Assembly: GCF_001476895.1 (NCBI RefSeq)
Contig: NZ_LDTB01000053.1
Location: 17,156-81,155, forward strand
Reading direction: 5' to 3'
From: Sphingomonas endophytica
Lineage (GTDB): Bacteria > Pseudomonadota > Alphaproteobacteria > Sphingomonadales > Sphingomonadaceae
DNA: 64,000 bases
The number at the start of each line of letters is the position of its first letter. The stretch's first letter is position 1. Below are positions 53,538-64,000 of this stretch, piece by piece. Made by a program: the position numbers and the translations under genes. The notes below the pieces were generated by a model. That model did no database searches. It was not told the origin of the DNA and saw nothing but the letters and a program-made list of their open reading frames with translations.

Positions 53538-56177
53538 ATGACCGAGCTTCCCAAGACCTTCGACCCCGCCGCCATCGAATCCAAATGGTATGCCCATTGG
53601 GAAGACAACGGCCTCTTCCGACCCGACCGCCCGGAGGCGGAGCCGTGGACGATCGTCAACCCGCCGCCCAACGTGACCGGCTCGCTGCACATCGGCCACG
53701 CGCTCGACAACACGTTGCAGGACATCCTGACGCGGCACGCGCGGTTGAAGGGCAAGGACGCGCTGTGGGTGGTCGGCACCGACCATGCCGGCATCGCGAC
53801 GCAGATGGTCGTCGAGCGGCAGATGGCCGCGAAGGGCGAGAAGCGCACCGACCTGACGCGCGAGGAGTTCGTCGCCAAGGTCTGGGAATGGAAGGCGGAA
53901 AGCGGCGGGCAGATCACGCGCCAGCTGCGCCGCCTCGGCTGCTCGATGGACTGGGCCAACGAGCGGTTCACGATGGACGAGGGCTTCAGCAAGGCGGTGC
54001 TGAAGGTGTTCGTCGACCTGCACGCGCGCGGCCTGCTGTACCGTGACAAGCGACTGGTGAACTGGGACCCGGGCCTCGGCACCGCGATCAGCGACCTGGA
54101 GGTCGAGACGCGCGAGGTGCGCGGCAGCTTCTGGCACCTCCGCTATCCGCTGGCTGACGGTTCGGGCCATATCACGGTCGCGACGACGCGCCCGGAGACG
54201 ATGCTCGCCGACATGGCGGTCGCGGTGCATCCCGAGGATGAGCGTTACAAGGCGCTGATCGGGCAGCAGGTGCGCCTGCCGATCACCGGGCGCCTGATCC
54301 CGATCGTCGCCGACGAACATGCCGATCCGGCGCTGGGGTCGGGCGCGGTGAAGATCACGCCGGGGCATGACTTCAACGACTTCGAAGTCGGCCGCCGTGC
54401 CGGGATCGAGGCGCGCGACATGCTCAACATGCTCGATGCGCAGGCGCGGGTCGTGCAGACCGCGGACGGCTTGATCCCCGAAGAGCTGCTCGGGCTGACC
54501 ACGGCAGAGGCGCGCAAGGCGGTCGTCGCGCGGCTGAAGGCCGAGGGCGTGCTGATTCCGCATGTCGACAAGGAGGGCGTCGAGCATGACGCCGAGGCGC
54601 GGACGATCCAGACGCCGTATGGCGACCGTTCGGGTGTGGTGATCGAGCCGTGGCTGACCGACCAATGGTATGTCGACGCCGCGACGCTTGCGAAGCCCGC
54701 GATCGAGGCGGTGCGATCCGGCAAGATCAAGATCGTGCCCAAGACGTGGGAGAAGACCTTCTTCAACTGGATGGAGAACATCCAGCCGTGGTGCGTCTCG
54801 CGCCAGCTCTGGTGGGGGCACCGCATCCCGGCGTGGTTCGCCGACGATGGCCGCATCTTCGTCGCCGAAACCGCCGAGGCGGCGCAGGCGCAAGCGGGCG
54901 AGGGTGTCCCGCTGCGGCAGGACGATGACGTGCTCGACACGTGGTTCTCCAGCGCCTTGTGGCCGTTCGCGACGATGGGCTGGCCGGACAACGCCGACGC
55001 GACGCTCGGCGGGCGCTATCCCAACGACGTCCTGATCTCCGGTTTCGACATCCTGTTCTTCTGGGATGCGCGGATGATGATGCAGGGCATCGAGTTCATG
55101 GGCGATGTGCCGTTCAAGACGCTCTACCTGCACGGCCTGGTCCGCGCGGCGGACGGCGCGAAGATGTCGAAGTCGAAGGGCAATACCGTCGATCCGCTCG
55201 GGCTGATCGACGCGTACGGCGCGGACGCGCTGCGCTTCTTCATGGCGGCGATGGAGAGCCAGGGCCGCGACATCAAGATGGATGAGAAGCGCGTCGAGGG
55301 CTATCGCAACTTCGCGACGAAGCTGTGGAACGCCAGCCGCTTCGCGCAGGCCAACGGCATCGGTGGCTCGACCACGCTGGAGCCGCCGGTCGCGACTCTG
55401 GCCGTCAACAAGTGGATCATCGCCGAGACGGTGCAGACGGTGCAGGCGGTCGACCTCGCGCTGGCCGACTATCGCTTCGATGCCGCCGCCAATGCGATCT
55501 ACCAGTTCGTGTGGAGCCGGTTCTGCGACTGGTATCTGGAACTGATCAAGGGCGTGATCGACGACGAGACGAGGGCGGTCGCGGGCTGGGTGCTCGACCA
55601 GATCCTCGTCCTGCTCCACCCGTTCATGCCCTATATCACCGAGGAATTGTGGCACGCGCTGGCGCCCCGCGCGCATGACCTGATCGTCGGCCATTGGCCG
55701 ATGGCGGACGCGCGCGCGCTCGATCCGGCGGCGACGGCGCAGATTGGTCGCGCGATCGAATTGATCGAGGCGGTGCGCGGGGCGCGCGCGGAGCTGAACG
55801 TGCCGCCGGGCGCGCGGATCGCGCTGCACACCGGCGCCGGTTCGGTCCCGGCCGACATCGCGCCGTATGTCGAGCGGCTGGCGCGCGTAACGTTGGCCGG
55901 GGGCGAGGCGCAGGGCGCGCGTGCGCCGATCCTGTGGGGCGCGGAGACGTTCGCGCTCGCGCTCGAGGGCGTCATCGATCTCGACGCCGAGCGGCAGCGG
56001 CTGAGCAAGTCGCTGGCGGCGGCGGAGAAGGAGCGTGACGCATTGGCGGGGCGACTGGGCAATGCGAGCTTCGTCGAGCGCGCGAAGCCCGAGGCGGTGG
56101 AAAAGGCGCGTGCCGATCATGCCGAGAAGAGCGCCGATGCGGAGCGCTTCGCGGCGGCGCTGGCGCGACTGGGGTAG
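53538..56177 (+). CDS. valS: Valyl-tRNA synthetase
   Basis: 879 residues from the ATG at 53538 ([14 protein letters not shown]), the usual start for the family; an ATG at 53514 would add eight residues. The GGAGG at 53516 is rather far from the chosen start, so this choice is uncertain. Class I synthetase motifs: [14 protein letters not shown] (HIGH) near residue 41 and KMSKSKGN (KMSKS) near 548. A CP1 editing domain with [12 protein letters not shown] lies between them. The anticodon-binding helical domain and a C-terminal coiled coil ([21 protein letters not shown]) complete it. Attaches valine to tRNA-Val and clears mischarged threonine. Confidence 0.95.
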   Translation: MTELPKTFDPAAIESKWYAHWEDNGLFRPDRPEAEPWTIVNPPPNVTGSLHIGHALDNTLQDILTRHARLKGKDALWVVGTDHAGIATQMVVERQMAAKGEKRTDLTREEFVAKVWEWKAESGGQITRQLRRLGCSMDWANERFTMDEGFSKAVLKVFVDLHARGLLYRDKRLVNWDPGLGTAISDLEVETREVRGSFWHLRYPLADGSGHITVATTRPETMLADMAVAVHPEDERYKALIGQQVRLPITGRLIPIVADEHADPALGSGAVKITPGHDFNDFEVGRRAGIEARDMLNMLDAQARVVQTADGLIPEELLGLTTAEARKAVVARLKAEGVLIPHVDKEGVEHDAEARTIQTPYGDRSGVVIEPWLTDQWYVDAATLAKPAIEAVRSGKIKIVPKTWEKTFFNWMENIQPWCVSRQLWWGHRIPAWFADDGRIFVAETAEAAQAQAGEGVPLRQDDDVLDTWFSSALWPFATMGWPDNADATLGGRYPNDVLISGFDILFFWDARMMMQGIEFMGDVPFKTLYLHGLVRAADGAKMSKSKGNTVDPLGLIDAYGADALRFFMAAMESQGRDIKMDEKRVEGYRNFATKLWNASRFAQANGIGGSTTLEPPVATLAVNKWIIAETVQTVQAVDLALADYRFDAAANAIYQFVWSRFCDWYLELIKGVIDDETRAVAGWVLDQILVLLHPFMPYITEELWHALAPRAHDLIVGHWPMADARALDPAATAQIGRAIELIEAVRGARAELNVPPGARIALHTGAGSVPADIAPYVERLARVTLAGGEAQGARAPILWGAETFALALEGVIDLDAERQRLSKSLAAAEKERDALAGRLGNASFVERAKPEAVEKARADHAEKSADAERFAAALARLG

Positions 56178-56196
56178 CGACGGTTTGGCCCTAACG

Positions 56197-56290
56197 GTCA
56201 TTCCCGCGTAGGCGGGAATCCAGACGCGCAGGTCTGTCGATAGAGGTGCGACGGCATGGGTTCTGGATCCCCGCCTTCGCGGGGATGACG
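56197..56290. repeat. Paired REP-like palindromes after valS
   Basis: Left hairpin ATTCCCGC-GTAG-GCGGGAAT (56200-56219) and right hairpin TCCCCGC-CTTC-GCGGGGA (56268-56285) are inverted copies of one unit that begins GTCAT and ends ATCCAGA, separated by about 48 bases. It lies between convergent valS and an S10 peptidase gene, so it may also act as a terminator. Confidence 0.75.
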
Positions 56291-56357
56291 GAAGGGGCGA
56301 AGGGGACGACGGCAAGTAGCTGGGGCGCCGCGACCGTCACGACGCCCCCAGGCGGCA

Positions 56358-57860
56358 TCACCGATACATGGCCGCCGCGTCGTTCTTGAACGATGCGCCG
56401 CTGTCGGTGCGGCTGTAGAACATGTGCCCGCCCGGGTAGACGCGCAGCTGCACGCGCTCCGGCACGCCGAACGCCGGCATCTGGTCGACGATCAGCCGCG
56501 ACGCGAAGAACGGGCACGACAGATCGTCCCAGCCGTGCACGATCAGCACGCGCATCTTCGGATCGTTGGCGATCGCCTTGCGCAGGTCGGTGACGGGCGT
56601 GTCGGCAGGCTGGCCGCGATCCCAGGCGGCGTTCACCGCATAGGACAGCGCATTGTAGCGCGCGTCGGTCTTCCAGCCGACCTCCCGCGTCACGAAATCG
56701 ACCATCGCGCTGGTCGTCGGGGCGATCAGCGAGTCGAGCAAGGGATCATTCGATTCCTGCCGTGGCGACCAGGGGAAGGGATCGAAGGCGGTGACGTTCG
56801 AATCGTACACGCTGCCGATCGTCCCGTCCGCGCGGTGGATCTCGCGCAGATAGGTGCGGCTGTCGACGCGTCCGCCCATCCGCTGCACCAGTGCCGGGTC
56901 CAGCCCGGTCAGCCGCGTGACGTTGCCGACCACGCGCTGCACCGCCTCGGCATTGGCGCGGCCCAGCAGCAGGTCGCGCGCGAAATCGCCGCGCGTATAG
57001 GCCTCGACCTCGGCCATGGTGGTGGCGTTGAGCTGGCCCTTGCGCTCCAGATTGGCGGCGGCCATCGACGGCAGGTCGATCATCCACGGCAGCGGCGACA
57101 GCGCGGTGCCATTGTCCCCGGACGCGGGGTCCAGATACGGCGAGACGAGGATCAGCCCGTTCAGCCCGACGCCGATCTGCGATTGCAGTTCATAGGCGAT
57201 GCGCGGCACCCGGTAGCCGCCATAGCTTTCGCCCATCACATATTTGGGGGAGCGCAGCCGACCTTCCTTGACCAGCCAGTCGTACACCACCTTCGACAGA
57301 TATTTGATGTCGGGATCGTTGGCGTAGAACGCCTTCTTCGTCTCGTCGGCATCGACCAGGCTGCGGCTGAAGCCGGTGCCGATCGGATCGATGAAGACCA
57401 GATCGGTCATGTCGAGCCAGCTGTTGGGATTGTCGCGCGCGATCGGCGCGTCGGAGGGGGCATCGCCCTGCGCGCCGAACTGCACGCGCTTCGGCCCGAC
57501 CGCGCCCATGTTGAGATAGACCGACGCCGCGCCCGGACCGCCGTTGAACGCGAAGGTGACCGGGCGGGCCACGTCGCCGCCGGGGACGGTATAGGCGGTA
57601 TAGACGACCTGCCCGATCTCCTTGCCCTTGTCGTCGCGCACCGCGATCGTACCGACCGTCGCCTTGTAGGTGATCGTGCGACCGCCGATCCGCGCGGTCT
57701 GCGTGATCGTCTTGTCGGCGGGGAGCGGCGGCAGCTTGAGCTGGTCGTCGTCCTTCTTCTTCTCGACGGTGGTGGTGGTCCTGTCGGTCTGCGCCAGCGC
57801 CGGGGCGGTGGTGGCGAGCAGCAGCGCGACGAGCGACAGCGAACGGGAAAGCGTCAGCAC
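56358..57860 (-). CDS. Exported S10 serine carboxypeptidase-like protein
   Basis: 500 residues with signal peptide ending APALAQ near residue 24. S10 features: FAFNGGPGAASVYLNM oxyanion region (about 104-119), IDPIGTGFS, the nucleophile Ser in YVMGESYGGYR (near residue 212), and the late Asp (HGWDDLSCPF) and His (YPGGHMFYS) segments. Removes C-terminal residues from peptides in the periplasm. Along with the two M28, the S9 and the SppA genes it makes this 25-kb stretch unusually rich in exported peptidases. It converges with valS. Confidence 0.92.
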   Translation of the reverse strand: MLTLSRSLSLVALLLATTAPALAQTDRTTTTVEKKKDDDQLKLPPLPADKTITQTARIGGRTITYKATVGTIAVRDDKGKEIGQVVYTAYTVPGGDVARPVTFAFNGGPGAASVYLNMGAVGPKRVQFGAQGDAPSDAPIARDNPNSWLDMTDLVFIDPIGTGFSRSLVDADETKKAFYANDPDIKYLSKVVYDWLVKEGRLRSPKYVMGESYGGYRVPRIAYELQSQIGVGLNGLILVSPYLDPASGDNGTALSPLPWMIDLPSMAAANLERKGQLNATTMAEVEAYTRGDFARDLLLGRANAEAVQRVVGNVTRLTGLDPALVQRMGGRVDSRTYLREIHRADGTIGSVYDSNVTAFDPFPWSPRQESNDPLLDSLIAPTTSAMVDFVTREVGWKTDARYNALSYAVNAAWDRGQPADTPVTDLRKAIANDPKMRVLIVHGWDDLSCPFFASRLIVDQMPAFGVPERVQLRVYPGGHMFYSRTDSGASFKNDAAAMYR

Positions 57861-57960
57861 GATGGCGGATGTCCGGGCATGGGGGGGCGCCGGCAGGGGG
57901 CCGGCGCCTTCATGGTGTCACATGCTACATCCTTGATCGCCGGACGCAATCGGCCGGCGA

Positions 57961-58539
57961 TCAGTCGCGGACGACTCCGGTGACGCTGAACGGCTTCGGC
58001 TCGACCGGCGGGATCGCGGATTCGTTCAGCTCGCACTGCCAGAAACCGACGTCGATCCAGCGCCCCTGCTTATAGCCGACCTCGCGATAGACGCCCGCCC
58101 GGCGGAAGCCGACCGCCTCGTGCAGCGTGATCGAGCGATCGTTGGGGAGCGCGATGACGCCGATCGCCTGCGTGAAGCCCTGCGCGCGGAGCGTATCGAC
58201 CAAAGCCTCGTACAGCAGCCGCCCGACGCCCTGACCATGCGTGGCCCCGCCGACGTAGATCGAGGTTTCGACGACATAGCGATAGGCGGGCCGGTCGCGG
58301 AAGCGCGTGGCATAGGCATAGGCCAGCACGCCGGGGCCGTCGCCGTCGTCCAGCGAGGCGGCGACCAGCCACGGGTAGAAGCCGTCCGACGCGGCGATCC
58401 GATCGCGCATCTGCGCGGCATCGGGCGCTTCGTTTTCGAACGACACGGTGCCGGACAGGACAAACGGCGCATAGATCGCCGCGATCGCCGGGGCGTCGGC
58501 GGGGGTGGCGGCGCGGATCGTGATCGGTCCCTGCGTCAT
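57961..58539 (-). CDS. GNAT acetyltransferase, phosphinothricin N-acetyltransferase (PAT/MddA)-like
   Basis: 192 residues from the ATG at 58539, overlapping the sppA stop (TGATG). Motifs of the PAT group: IRAATPADAPAIAAIYAPFV at the start, GTVSFENEAPD, TSIYVGGATHGQGVGRLLYEALVD with the acetyl-CoA loop (Q-G-V-G-R), and the late LHEAVGFRRAGVYREVGYK(Q)GRW. Such enzymes acetylate methionine sulfone/sulfoximine-like or other small amines. It is second in an operon with sppA, with no obvious functional tie. Confidence 0.9.
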   Translation of the reverse strand: MTQGPITIRAATPADAPAIAAIYAPFVLSGTVSFENEAPDAAQMRDRIAASDGFYPWLVAASLDDGDGPGVLAYAYATRFRDRPAYRYVVETSIYVGGATHGQGVGRLLYEALVDTLRAQGFTQAIGVIALPNDRSITLHEAVGFRRAGVYREVGYKQGRWIDVGFWQCELNESAIPPVEPKPFSVTGVVRD

Positions 58540-60410
58540 CACAGCCCCACGCGCGCGAGGACGGTCTGCCAGAGCGTGCGATCCTCGATGCCGGCCGCGA
58601 CCGGGCCGAGCCCGACGCACTCCAGACATTGCGCGCGCACCGCCGCGCCGCTCAGCATCCTTTTCGCATCGCCCAGCGCGGCGGCGAACGCCTGCTGCCG
58701 CTGCCAGGTCAGGCGCGACAGGGCGTCGGCCGGCGCGGCGGCATCGTCGTCATCCTCCTGATGGGCGATCTGCTGCGCCAGTTGCGCCGCGAAGCCCGGC
58801 TTCTTTTCCAGCCATACCGGCTGCGCATCGTCGAGCTTCGCGCGCTTCGCCGCCTCGCGCACCGCGTCGTCCAGCCCGCCGAAGCGATCGACCAGCCGCA
58901 GCTGCTGCGCGATCCCGCCGATCCACACGCGGCCCTGACCGATCTCGTCGACGCGCGCGATCGGCAGCTTGCGCGACTGCGACACGCGGGTCAGGAATTC
59001 GCGATAGCCATGCTCGATCCCCGACTGGACGATCGCGTCCAGCTCCGGCGTCGTGCCGCCCAGCACGTCGGGCTGCCCCGACAGCGGCGTGGTCTTCACG
59101 CCATCGGTCGACAGGCCGATCTTCTTGAGCGTGTTCTCGAACGTCGGGATGATTCCGAAGATGCCGATCGATCCGGTGATCGTGCCGGGTTCGGCGAAGA
59201 TCACGTCGGCCGGTGTCGATACCCAATAGCCGCCCGACGCCGCCAGCCCGCCCATCGAGACGACGACCGGCAGACCGCGCTTCTTCGCCTCCATGATCGC
59301 CAGACGGATCTTCTCCGATGCCAGCACCGAGCCGCCCGGCGAGTCGACCCGCACCACCAGCGCCTTCAGGTCGTTGTCGGCCAGCCCGTCGTACAGCAGC
59401 TTCGACACGGTATCGCCCGCTGCCTTGCCCGGCCCGGCTTCTCCGTCGACGATCTCGCCCGCGATCGTCAGCACGCCGACCTTGCCCTTCTTCGGCAACG
59501 GGTTGGCGGCGACATAGGCGTCGTAACCGATCGTCCTGAACCAGCCCGCCGGCTTCTTGTCGTCGCCGCCGGCGAGCGCCGCGACGCGCCGGCCGAATGT
59601 CACGCGGTCGCCGAGCTTGTCGACCAGCCCGGTCGCAAGGTTCGCCCCGGCGACGTCGCCCTGCGCCCGTTGGATCACCTGCGCGGGCTGCCCCAGCCAT
59701 GGCGCGAGCTGCGCCTTGGGTCGCGCGGTCGCGACCGCCTCACGCCACTGGTCGAACAGCGCGCCGTACAGCGCCTGCGACGCCTCGCGCGCCTCCGGGC
59801 TCTGATCGGTACGGGTATAGGGTTCGACCGCCGACTTGAACTTGCCGACACGGTAGACGTGGGCGTTGACGCCCAGCTTGTCGATCAATCCCTTGTAGAA
59901 CAACTGGTTGCCGCCCGGGCCGGCGAAGATCGTTCCCCCCATCGGGTCCATCCAGATCTCGCTGGCCGCCGAGGCGAGGCGGTAGCCGCCGTCGGTATAG
60001 GCGGTCGCGAAGGCCAGTACCGGCTTGCCCGCGGCGCGCGCGCGCAACAGCGCGGCCTGCACCTCGCCCAGCACCGCCGGATAGGCACCGCCGAAGCGAT
60101 CGAGATCGAGCACGATCGCCTTCACGCGCTTGTCCTCGCGCGCCGCGTCGATCGCGCGCAGCACGTCGCGCAGGCGATATTGCTTGCCGACCTGCTGCCC
60201 GCTGAGCAGCGCGGTGAGCGGCACTTCCTCCGGCTGTTCGACGATCGGGCCGTCCAGCTTCAGCACCAGCGCGCCGTCACCGATCGCGGCCGGGCGTTGC
60301 CGCGCGTTGAGCGCCGCGAAAATGGCCACGAAGAACAGCAGCATCGCGACGAGCACGAGCGCGTCCTTGATCCCGACCAGCAGCTTCCAGGCGCCGCGTA
60401 CCAGCTTCAT
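58539..60410 (-). CDS. sppA: Signal peptide peptidase SppA (67K type)
   Basis: 623 residues from the ATG at 60410 (MKLVRGAWKLLVGIKDAL), with GGCAGGAA upstream. One N-terminal membrane helix (about 15-35) anchors two tandem S49 domains. The C-terminal domain has the catalytic Ser in MGGLAASGGYWVS, and the N-terminal domain carries the Lys in YRVGKFKSAVEPYTR that completes the Ser-Lys dyad, as in E. coli SppA. VRVDSPGGSVLASEKI lies between. It degrades leftover signal peptides in the membrane. The distal C-terminal 80 residues are variable. Coupled to a PAT-like acetyltransferase. Confidence 0.93.
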   Translation of the reverse strand: MKLVRGAWKLLVGIKDALVLVAMLLFFVAIFAALNARQRPAAIGDGALVLKLDGPIVEQPEEVPLTALLSGQQVGKQYRLRDVLRAIDAAREDKRVKAIVLDLDRFGGAYPAVLGEVQAALLRARAAGKPVLAFATAYTDGGYRLASAASEIWMDPMGGTIFAGPGGNQLFYKGLIDKLGVNAHVYRVGKFKSAVEPYTRTDQSPEAREASQALYGALFDQWREAVATARPKAQLAPWLGQPAQVIQRAQGDVAGANLATGLVDKLGDRVTFGRRVAALAGGDDKKPAGWFRTIGYDAYVAANPLPKKGKVGVLTIAGEIVDGEAGPGKAAGDTVSKLLYDGLADNDLKALVVRVDSPGGSVLASEKIRLAIMEAKKRGLPVVVSMGGLAASGGYWVSTPADVIFAEPGTITGSIGIFGIIPTFENTLKKIGLSTDGVKTTPLSGQPDVLGGTTPELDAIVQSGIEHGYREFLTRVSQSRKLPIARVDEIGQGRVWIGGIAQQLRLVDRFGGLDDAVREAAKRAKLDDAQPVWLEKKPGFAAQLAQQIAHQEDDDDAAAPADALSRLTWQRQQAFAAALGDAKRMLSGAAVRAQCLECVGLGPVAAGIEDRTLWQTVLARVGL

Positions 60411-60727
60411 CGTTCCTGCCACCTTCGTTGTAGGGGTGGGACCGTAGCGCGGCGTGTATGACCGGGGCAATACGCTTTGGGGTTAATGGTGTAAGGGGTC
60501 GAGACGTCAGCGCACGCTTCGTCGTCCTGCCGGACCTGTTCGGGCATCCGTGGTGTCGCAACCGCGAGAGGCCCTGAGGTCGCGGCGCCGTGGACCCCGA
60601 CCTGCGTCGGGGTAAGGGGCGAGCGTCGTGGTGGTCGCGATCGGTTCGGCGGCGTCGCGTAGCGGATGGCAGGAGCGATCACCGCCGCCCTTTCGCCGCA
60701 GCCCCCGCTCGGCTAGGGGCACCGGCG
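60411..60727. other. Divergent promoter region between sppA and a MATE exporter
   Basis: 317 bases without a gene. It contains a pair of dissimilar REP-like units at 60521-60617 and presumably the promoters of both flanking genes; no confident -35/-10 pair was identified. Confidence 0.5.
60521..60617. repeat. Third REP-like pair, with a different unit type
   Basis: The right unit is the hairpin ACCCCGAC-CTGC-GTCGGGGT (60594-60613), preceded by CCGTGG. The left unit (GTCGTCCTGCCGGACCTGTT, 60521-60540, then CGGGCATCC) is of a second type and also ends near CCGTGG. Together they resemble a hybrid BIME in the sppA/MATE intergenic region. Confidence 0.55.
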
Positions 60728-62131
60728 ATGCATGGCCCCGCCGCCCCGACGCCGCTGACGGAGGCGCCGCCGCCGACCTGGCGCGCGGAGCTGGCCGCGC
60801 TCGCCCGGCTGGCGGGGCCGCTGATCGGGGCGAACTTGCTCCAGATGGCGGTCTTCGCGGTCGACGTGGTGTTCGTCGCGCGGCTTGGCCCGACCGAGTT
60901 CGCGGCCGCCACGCTCGGCGTCTATATCTTCCACATCTTCGCCTTCGGACTGATCGGGATGGTCGGCGCGGCGGAGCCGTTGATCGCGGCGTCGCTGGGC
61001 CGGAAGGTCGGCGCGGTGCGGCAGGTACGACGCTCGTTCCGGATGGCGATGTGGCTGGCCGCGATCGGTTCGTTGGCCGTAATGGCGGTCCTGAACCTCG
61101 CCGCGCCGATCCTGCGGCTGGCGGGGCAGGATGCCGCCGTGGCGGCACGGGCGGGCGATTTCTGCCGCGTCCTGTCGCTGGCGGTGCTGCCGGCGGTGAT
61201 GGCGGCGTTGATCCGGTTGACCGCCGCCGCGCTGGGGCGACCGGGATGGGCGCTGGTGGTCACGACGCTGGCGCTGGGCGTCGCGGTGCTCGGCAACTGG
61301 TGTCTGGTGTTCGGCAATGCGGGCTTCCCGGCGCTGGGACTGGAAGGCGCCGCCCTGTCGAGCGTGCTGGTGTCGTGCGCGACCTGTGCGGCGTACATCG
61401 TGATCCTGCTGACCGACCGGAAGTTGCGGCGGTTCCGGCTGCTCGGCAAATGGTGGCGCGCGGAATGGTCGCGGATGGTGGAGATCGCGCGGCTGGGCGC
61501 GCCGATCGCGCTCGGCTGGATGGCGGAGGGCGGATTGTTCGGTGGTGCGGCACTGCTGATGGGGCTGATCTCCGTTACCGCGATCGACGCCCATGCGGTG
61601 GCGCTGAACATCGCCGCGATCGCCTTCCAGATCCCGTTCGGGCTGGCGCAGGCGGGAACGATCCGCGTCGGCTATGCCTATGGCGCCGGCGACCGAGCAT
61701 GGATCGGCCGCGCGGGCAATGTCGCGATCGGCAGCGGGATCGCGGTCATGGTGCTGAGTGCGGCGATCTTCTGGGCGGTGCCGCACTGGCTGGTGCGGCT
61801 GTACGTCGATCCGGCGCGCGAGACGGCGGTGGCGTCGATGGCGATCGGCCTGCTGGGGATCGCCGCGATCTTCCAGTTGGTCGACGGGGCGCAGGCGGTC
61901 GCGGCGGGCGTGCTGCGCGGGGTGCAGGACACGCGCGTGCCGATGATGATCCAGGTCGGCGGTTACTGGGGCGCGGGGTTCGGCACCGCGCTGCTGCTCG
62001 GCTTCGGGCTCGGCTGGGGCGCGCGAGGCGTGTGGTGGGGGCTGGCGGCGGGGCTGGGCGTGGTGTCGGTGCTGCTGATCTGGCGCTGGTCGCGGCGCGA
62101 CCGGCTGCGCCCGACGCCACGCACTGCCTGA
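60728..62131 (+). CDS. MATE-family multidrug/cation exporter
   Basis: 467 residues from the ATG at 60728. Twelve hydrophobic helices in two six-helix bundles, with the MATE opening LARLAGPLIGANLLQMAVFAVDVVFVARLG and the paired second half (ARLGAPIALGWMAEGGLFGGAALLMG). The loop GVLRGVQDTRVPM is characteristic of MATE/NorM proteins. Uses H+ or Na+ to export cationic drugs. The N-terminal 20 residues are proline-rich and cytosolic. It runs towards groES, 131 bases downstream, but the CIRCE-controlled promoter lies between, so the two are separate units. Confidence 0.9.
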   Translation: MHGPAAPTPLTEAPPPTWRAELAALARLAGPLIGANLLQMAVFAVDVVFVARLGPTEFAAATLGVYIFHIFAFGLIGMVGAAEPLIAASLGRKVGAVRQVRRSFRMAMWLAAIGSLAVMAVLNLAAPILRLAGQDAAVAARAGDFCRVLSLAVLPAVMAALIRLTAAALGRPGWALVVTTLALGVAVLGNWCLVFGNAGFPALGLEGAALSSVLVSCATCAAYIVILLTDRKLRRFRLLGKWWRAEWSRMVEIARLGAPIALGWMAEGGLFGGAALLMGLISVTAIDAHAVALNIAAIAFQIPFGLAQAGTIRVGYAYGAGDRAWIGRAGNVAIGSGIAVMVLSAAIFWAVPHWLVRLYVDPARETAVASMAIGLLGIAAIFQLVDGAQAVAAGVLRGVQDTRVPMMIQVGGYWGAGFGTALLLGFGLGWGARGVWWGLAAGLGVVSVLLIWRWSRRDRLRPTPRTA

Positions 62132-62163
62132 AAAAGAGTTCCACAAATTTATCGCGCGGGGCG

Positions 62164-62192
62164 TTGACCCCGGCGGGGGCGATCCACATATG
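62164..62192 (+). promoter_or_regulatory. Heat-shock type promoter of groESL
   Basis: TTGACC (62164-62169), then after 17 bases CATATG (62187-62192) within ATCCACATAT. The pattern resembles alphaproteobacterial sigma-32 promoters (CTTGAC...CCCCATAT) but also fits sigma-70 loosely. It lies just upstream of the CIRCE element. Confidence 0.5.
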
Positions 62193-62200
62193 CGGGCTGC

Positions 62201-62225
62201 TGGCACTCGGGGGCTCTGAGTGCCA
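62201..62225. promoter_or_regulatory. CIRCE element (HrcA operator)
   Basis: TGGCACTC, 9-base spacer, GAGTGCCA. This matches the CIRCE consensus TTAGCACTC-N9-GAGTGCTAA, with the outer bases changed to a symmetric GG/CC. It is 38 bases before groES. HrcA binding here represses groESL under non-stress conditions; hrcA itself is not in the window. Confidence 0.93.
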
Positions 62226-62262
62226 AAGAACTGTCATATTGCCTTCAGAGAGGTACTGAGCA

Positions 62263-62550
62263 ATGAACTTTCGTCCGTTGCACGACCGCGTTCTCGTCCG
62301 CCGCGTCGAGGCGGAAGAGAAGACGGCCGGCGGGATCATCATCCCCGACACCGCCAAGGAAAAGCCGCAGGAAGGCGAAGTCGTCGCCGCCGGTGCGGGC
62401 GCCAAGAACGACAAGGGCGAGCTGGCCCCGCTGGACGTCAAGGCCGGTGACCGCATCCTGTTCGGCAAGTGGTCGGGCACCGAGGTCAAGGTCAACGGTG
62501 AAGACCTGCTCATCATGAAGGAATCGGACATTCTCGGCATCATCGCCTGA
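62263..62550 (+). CDS. groES: Co-chaperonin GroES
   Basis: 95 residues, the standard length, with GAGAGG upstream. Starts [28 protein letters not shown], including the mobile loop (about 17-32) that docks on GroEL, and ends [14 protein letters not shown]. The heptameric lid of the GroEL folding chamber in the cytosol. 52 bases upstream of groEL, under joint CIRCE control. Confidence 0.97.
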   Translation: MNFRPLHDRVLVRRVEAEEKTAGGIIIPDTAKEKPQEGEVVAAGAGAKNDKGELAPLDVKAGDRILFGKWSGTEVKVNGEDLLIMKESDILGIIA

Positions 62551-62590
62551 GCATCCGATACCCTCAACTTTCTCAACATTCGTCATTTGA

Positions 62591-64000
<1,410 letters not shown>

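Noticed and set aside
53232..56315. A 1027-codon open frame on the minus strand opposite valS
   Set aside because: Arg/His-rich, low-complexity translation without domains. It is the mirror of a strongly conserved valS in GC-rich DNA and spans the REP repeats.

Overview
The window comes from a GC-rich alphaproteobacterium, most likely a member of the Sphingomonadaceae (Sphingomonas-like). Three large TonB-dependent receptors, a DUF2497/PopZ-like gene in the run pcm - tolC-family - popZ-like - valS, HrcA/CIRCE control of groESL, and twin alanine-rich lipoproteins all fit that group. The species assignment is inference.

The left part (about 1-35 kb) looks like accessory, catabolic DNA. It opens with the 5' end of a Tat-exported family 2 glycoside hydrolase, a tyrA gene that has lost its NAD-binding domain through an internal deletion, and an ETF-ubiquinone oxidoreductase. 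At 3.2-12.6 kb lies a homoprotocatechuate (3,4-dihydroxyphenylacetate) meta-cleavage cluster. A MarR regulator and an HpaI aldolase are transcribed leftward, and hpaE-hpaD-hpaG-(PanE-like)-(FAD D-2-hydroxyacid dehydrogenase)-(aldehyde dehydrogenase)-hpaH rightward, ending in the wreck of an aromatic-acid MFS transporter. Next comes a leftward four-gene unit (aromatic aminotransferase, SDR, EamA transporter, KstD-like flavoprotein), divergent from a TonB receptor plus GH3 beta-glucosidase pair. An IS3-type transposase remnant, a 1201-residue double-GH43 enzyme and a second TonB receptor follow. Together these suggest uptake of a plant-derived, possibly glycosylated aromatic, release of the sugar, and degradation of the ring to pyruvate and succinate.

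Between 30.8 and 35 kb are an aldo/keto reductase with a divergent AraC regulator, a MarR-GNAT fusion with a second GNAT, another MFS remnant, and tRNA-Pro(TGG) preceded by three 12-bp repeats. Broken genes occur only to the left of this tRNA in the window, so it may mark the edge of an island. No integrase is present.

The right part (35-64 kb) looks like ordinary chromosome. It carries two lipoproteins, two M28 peptidases, ettA, a NYN-LOTUS RNase-like protein, a GreB-type factor, poxB with a FUSC gene, a siderophore-type TonB receptor, tRNA-Cys, pcm, a TolC-family gene, a PopZ-like gene, S9 and S10 peptidases, valS, two acetyltransferase/protease genes (sppA), a MATE exporter, and groES-groEL. 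groEL runs off the right end. Three paired REP-like palindromes lie between genes at 53-61 kb.
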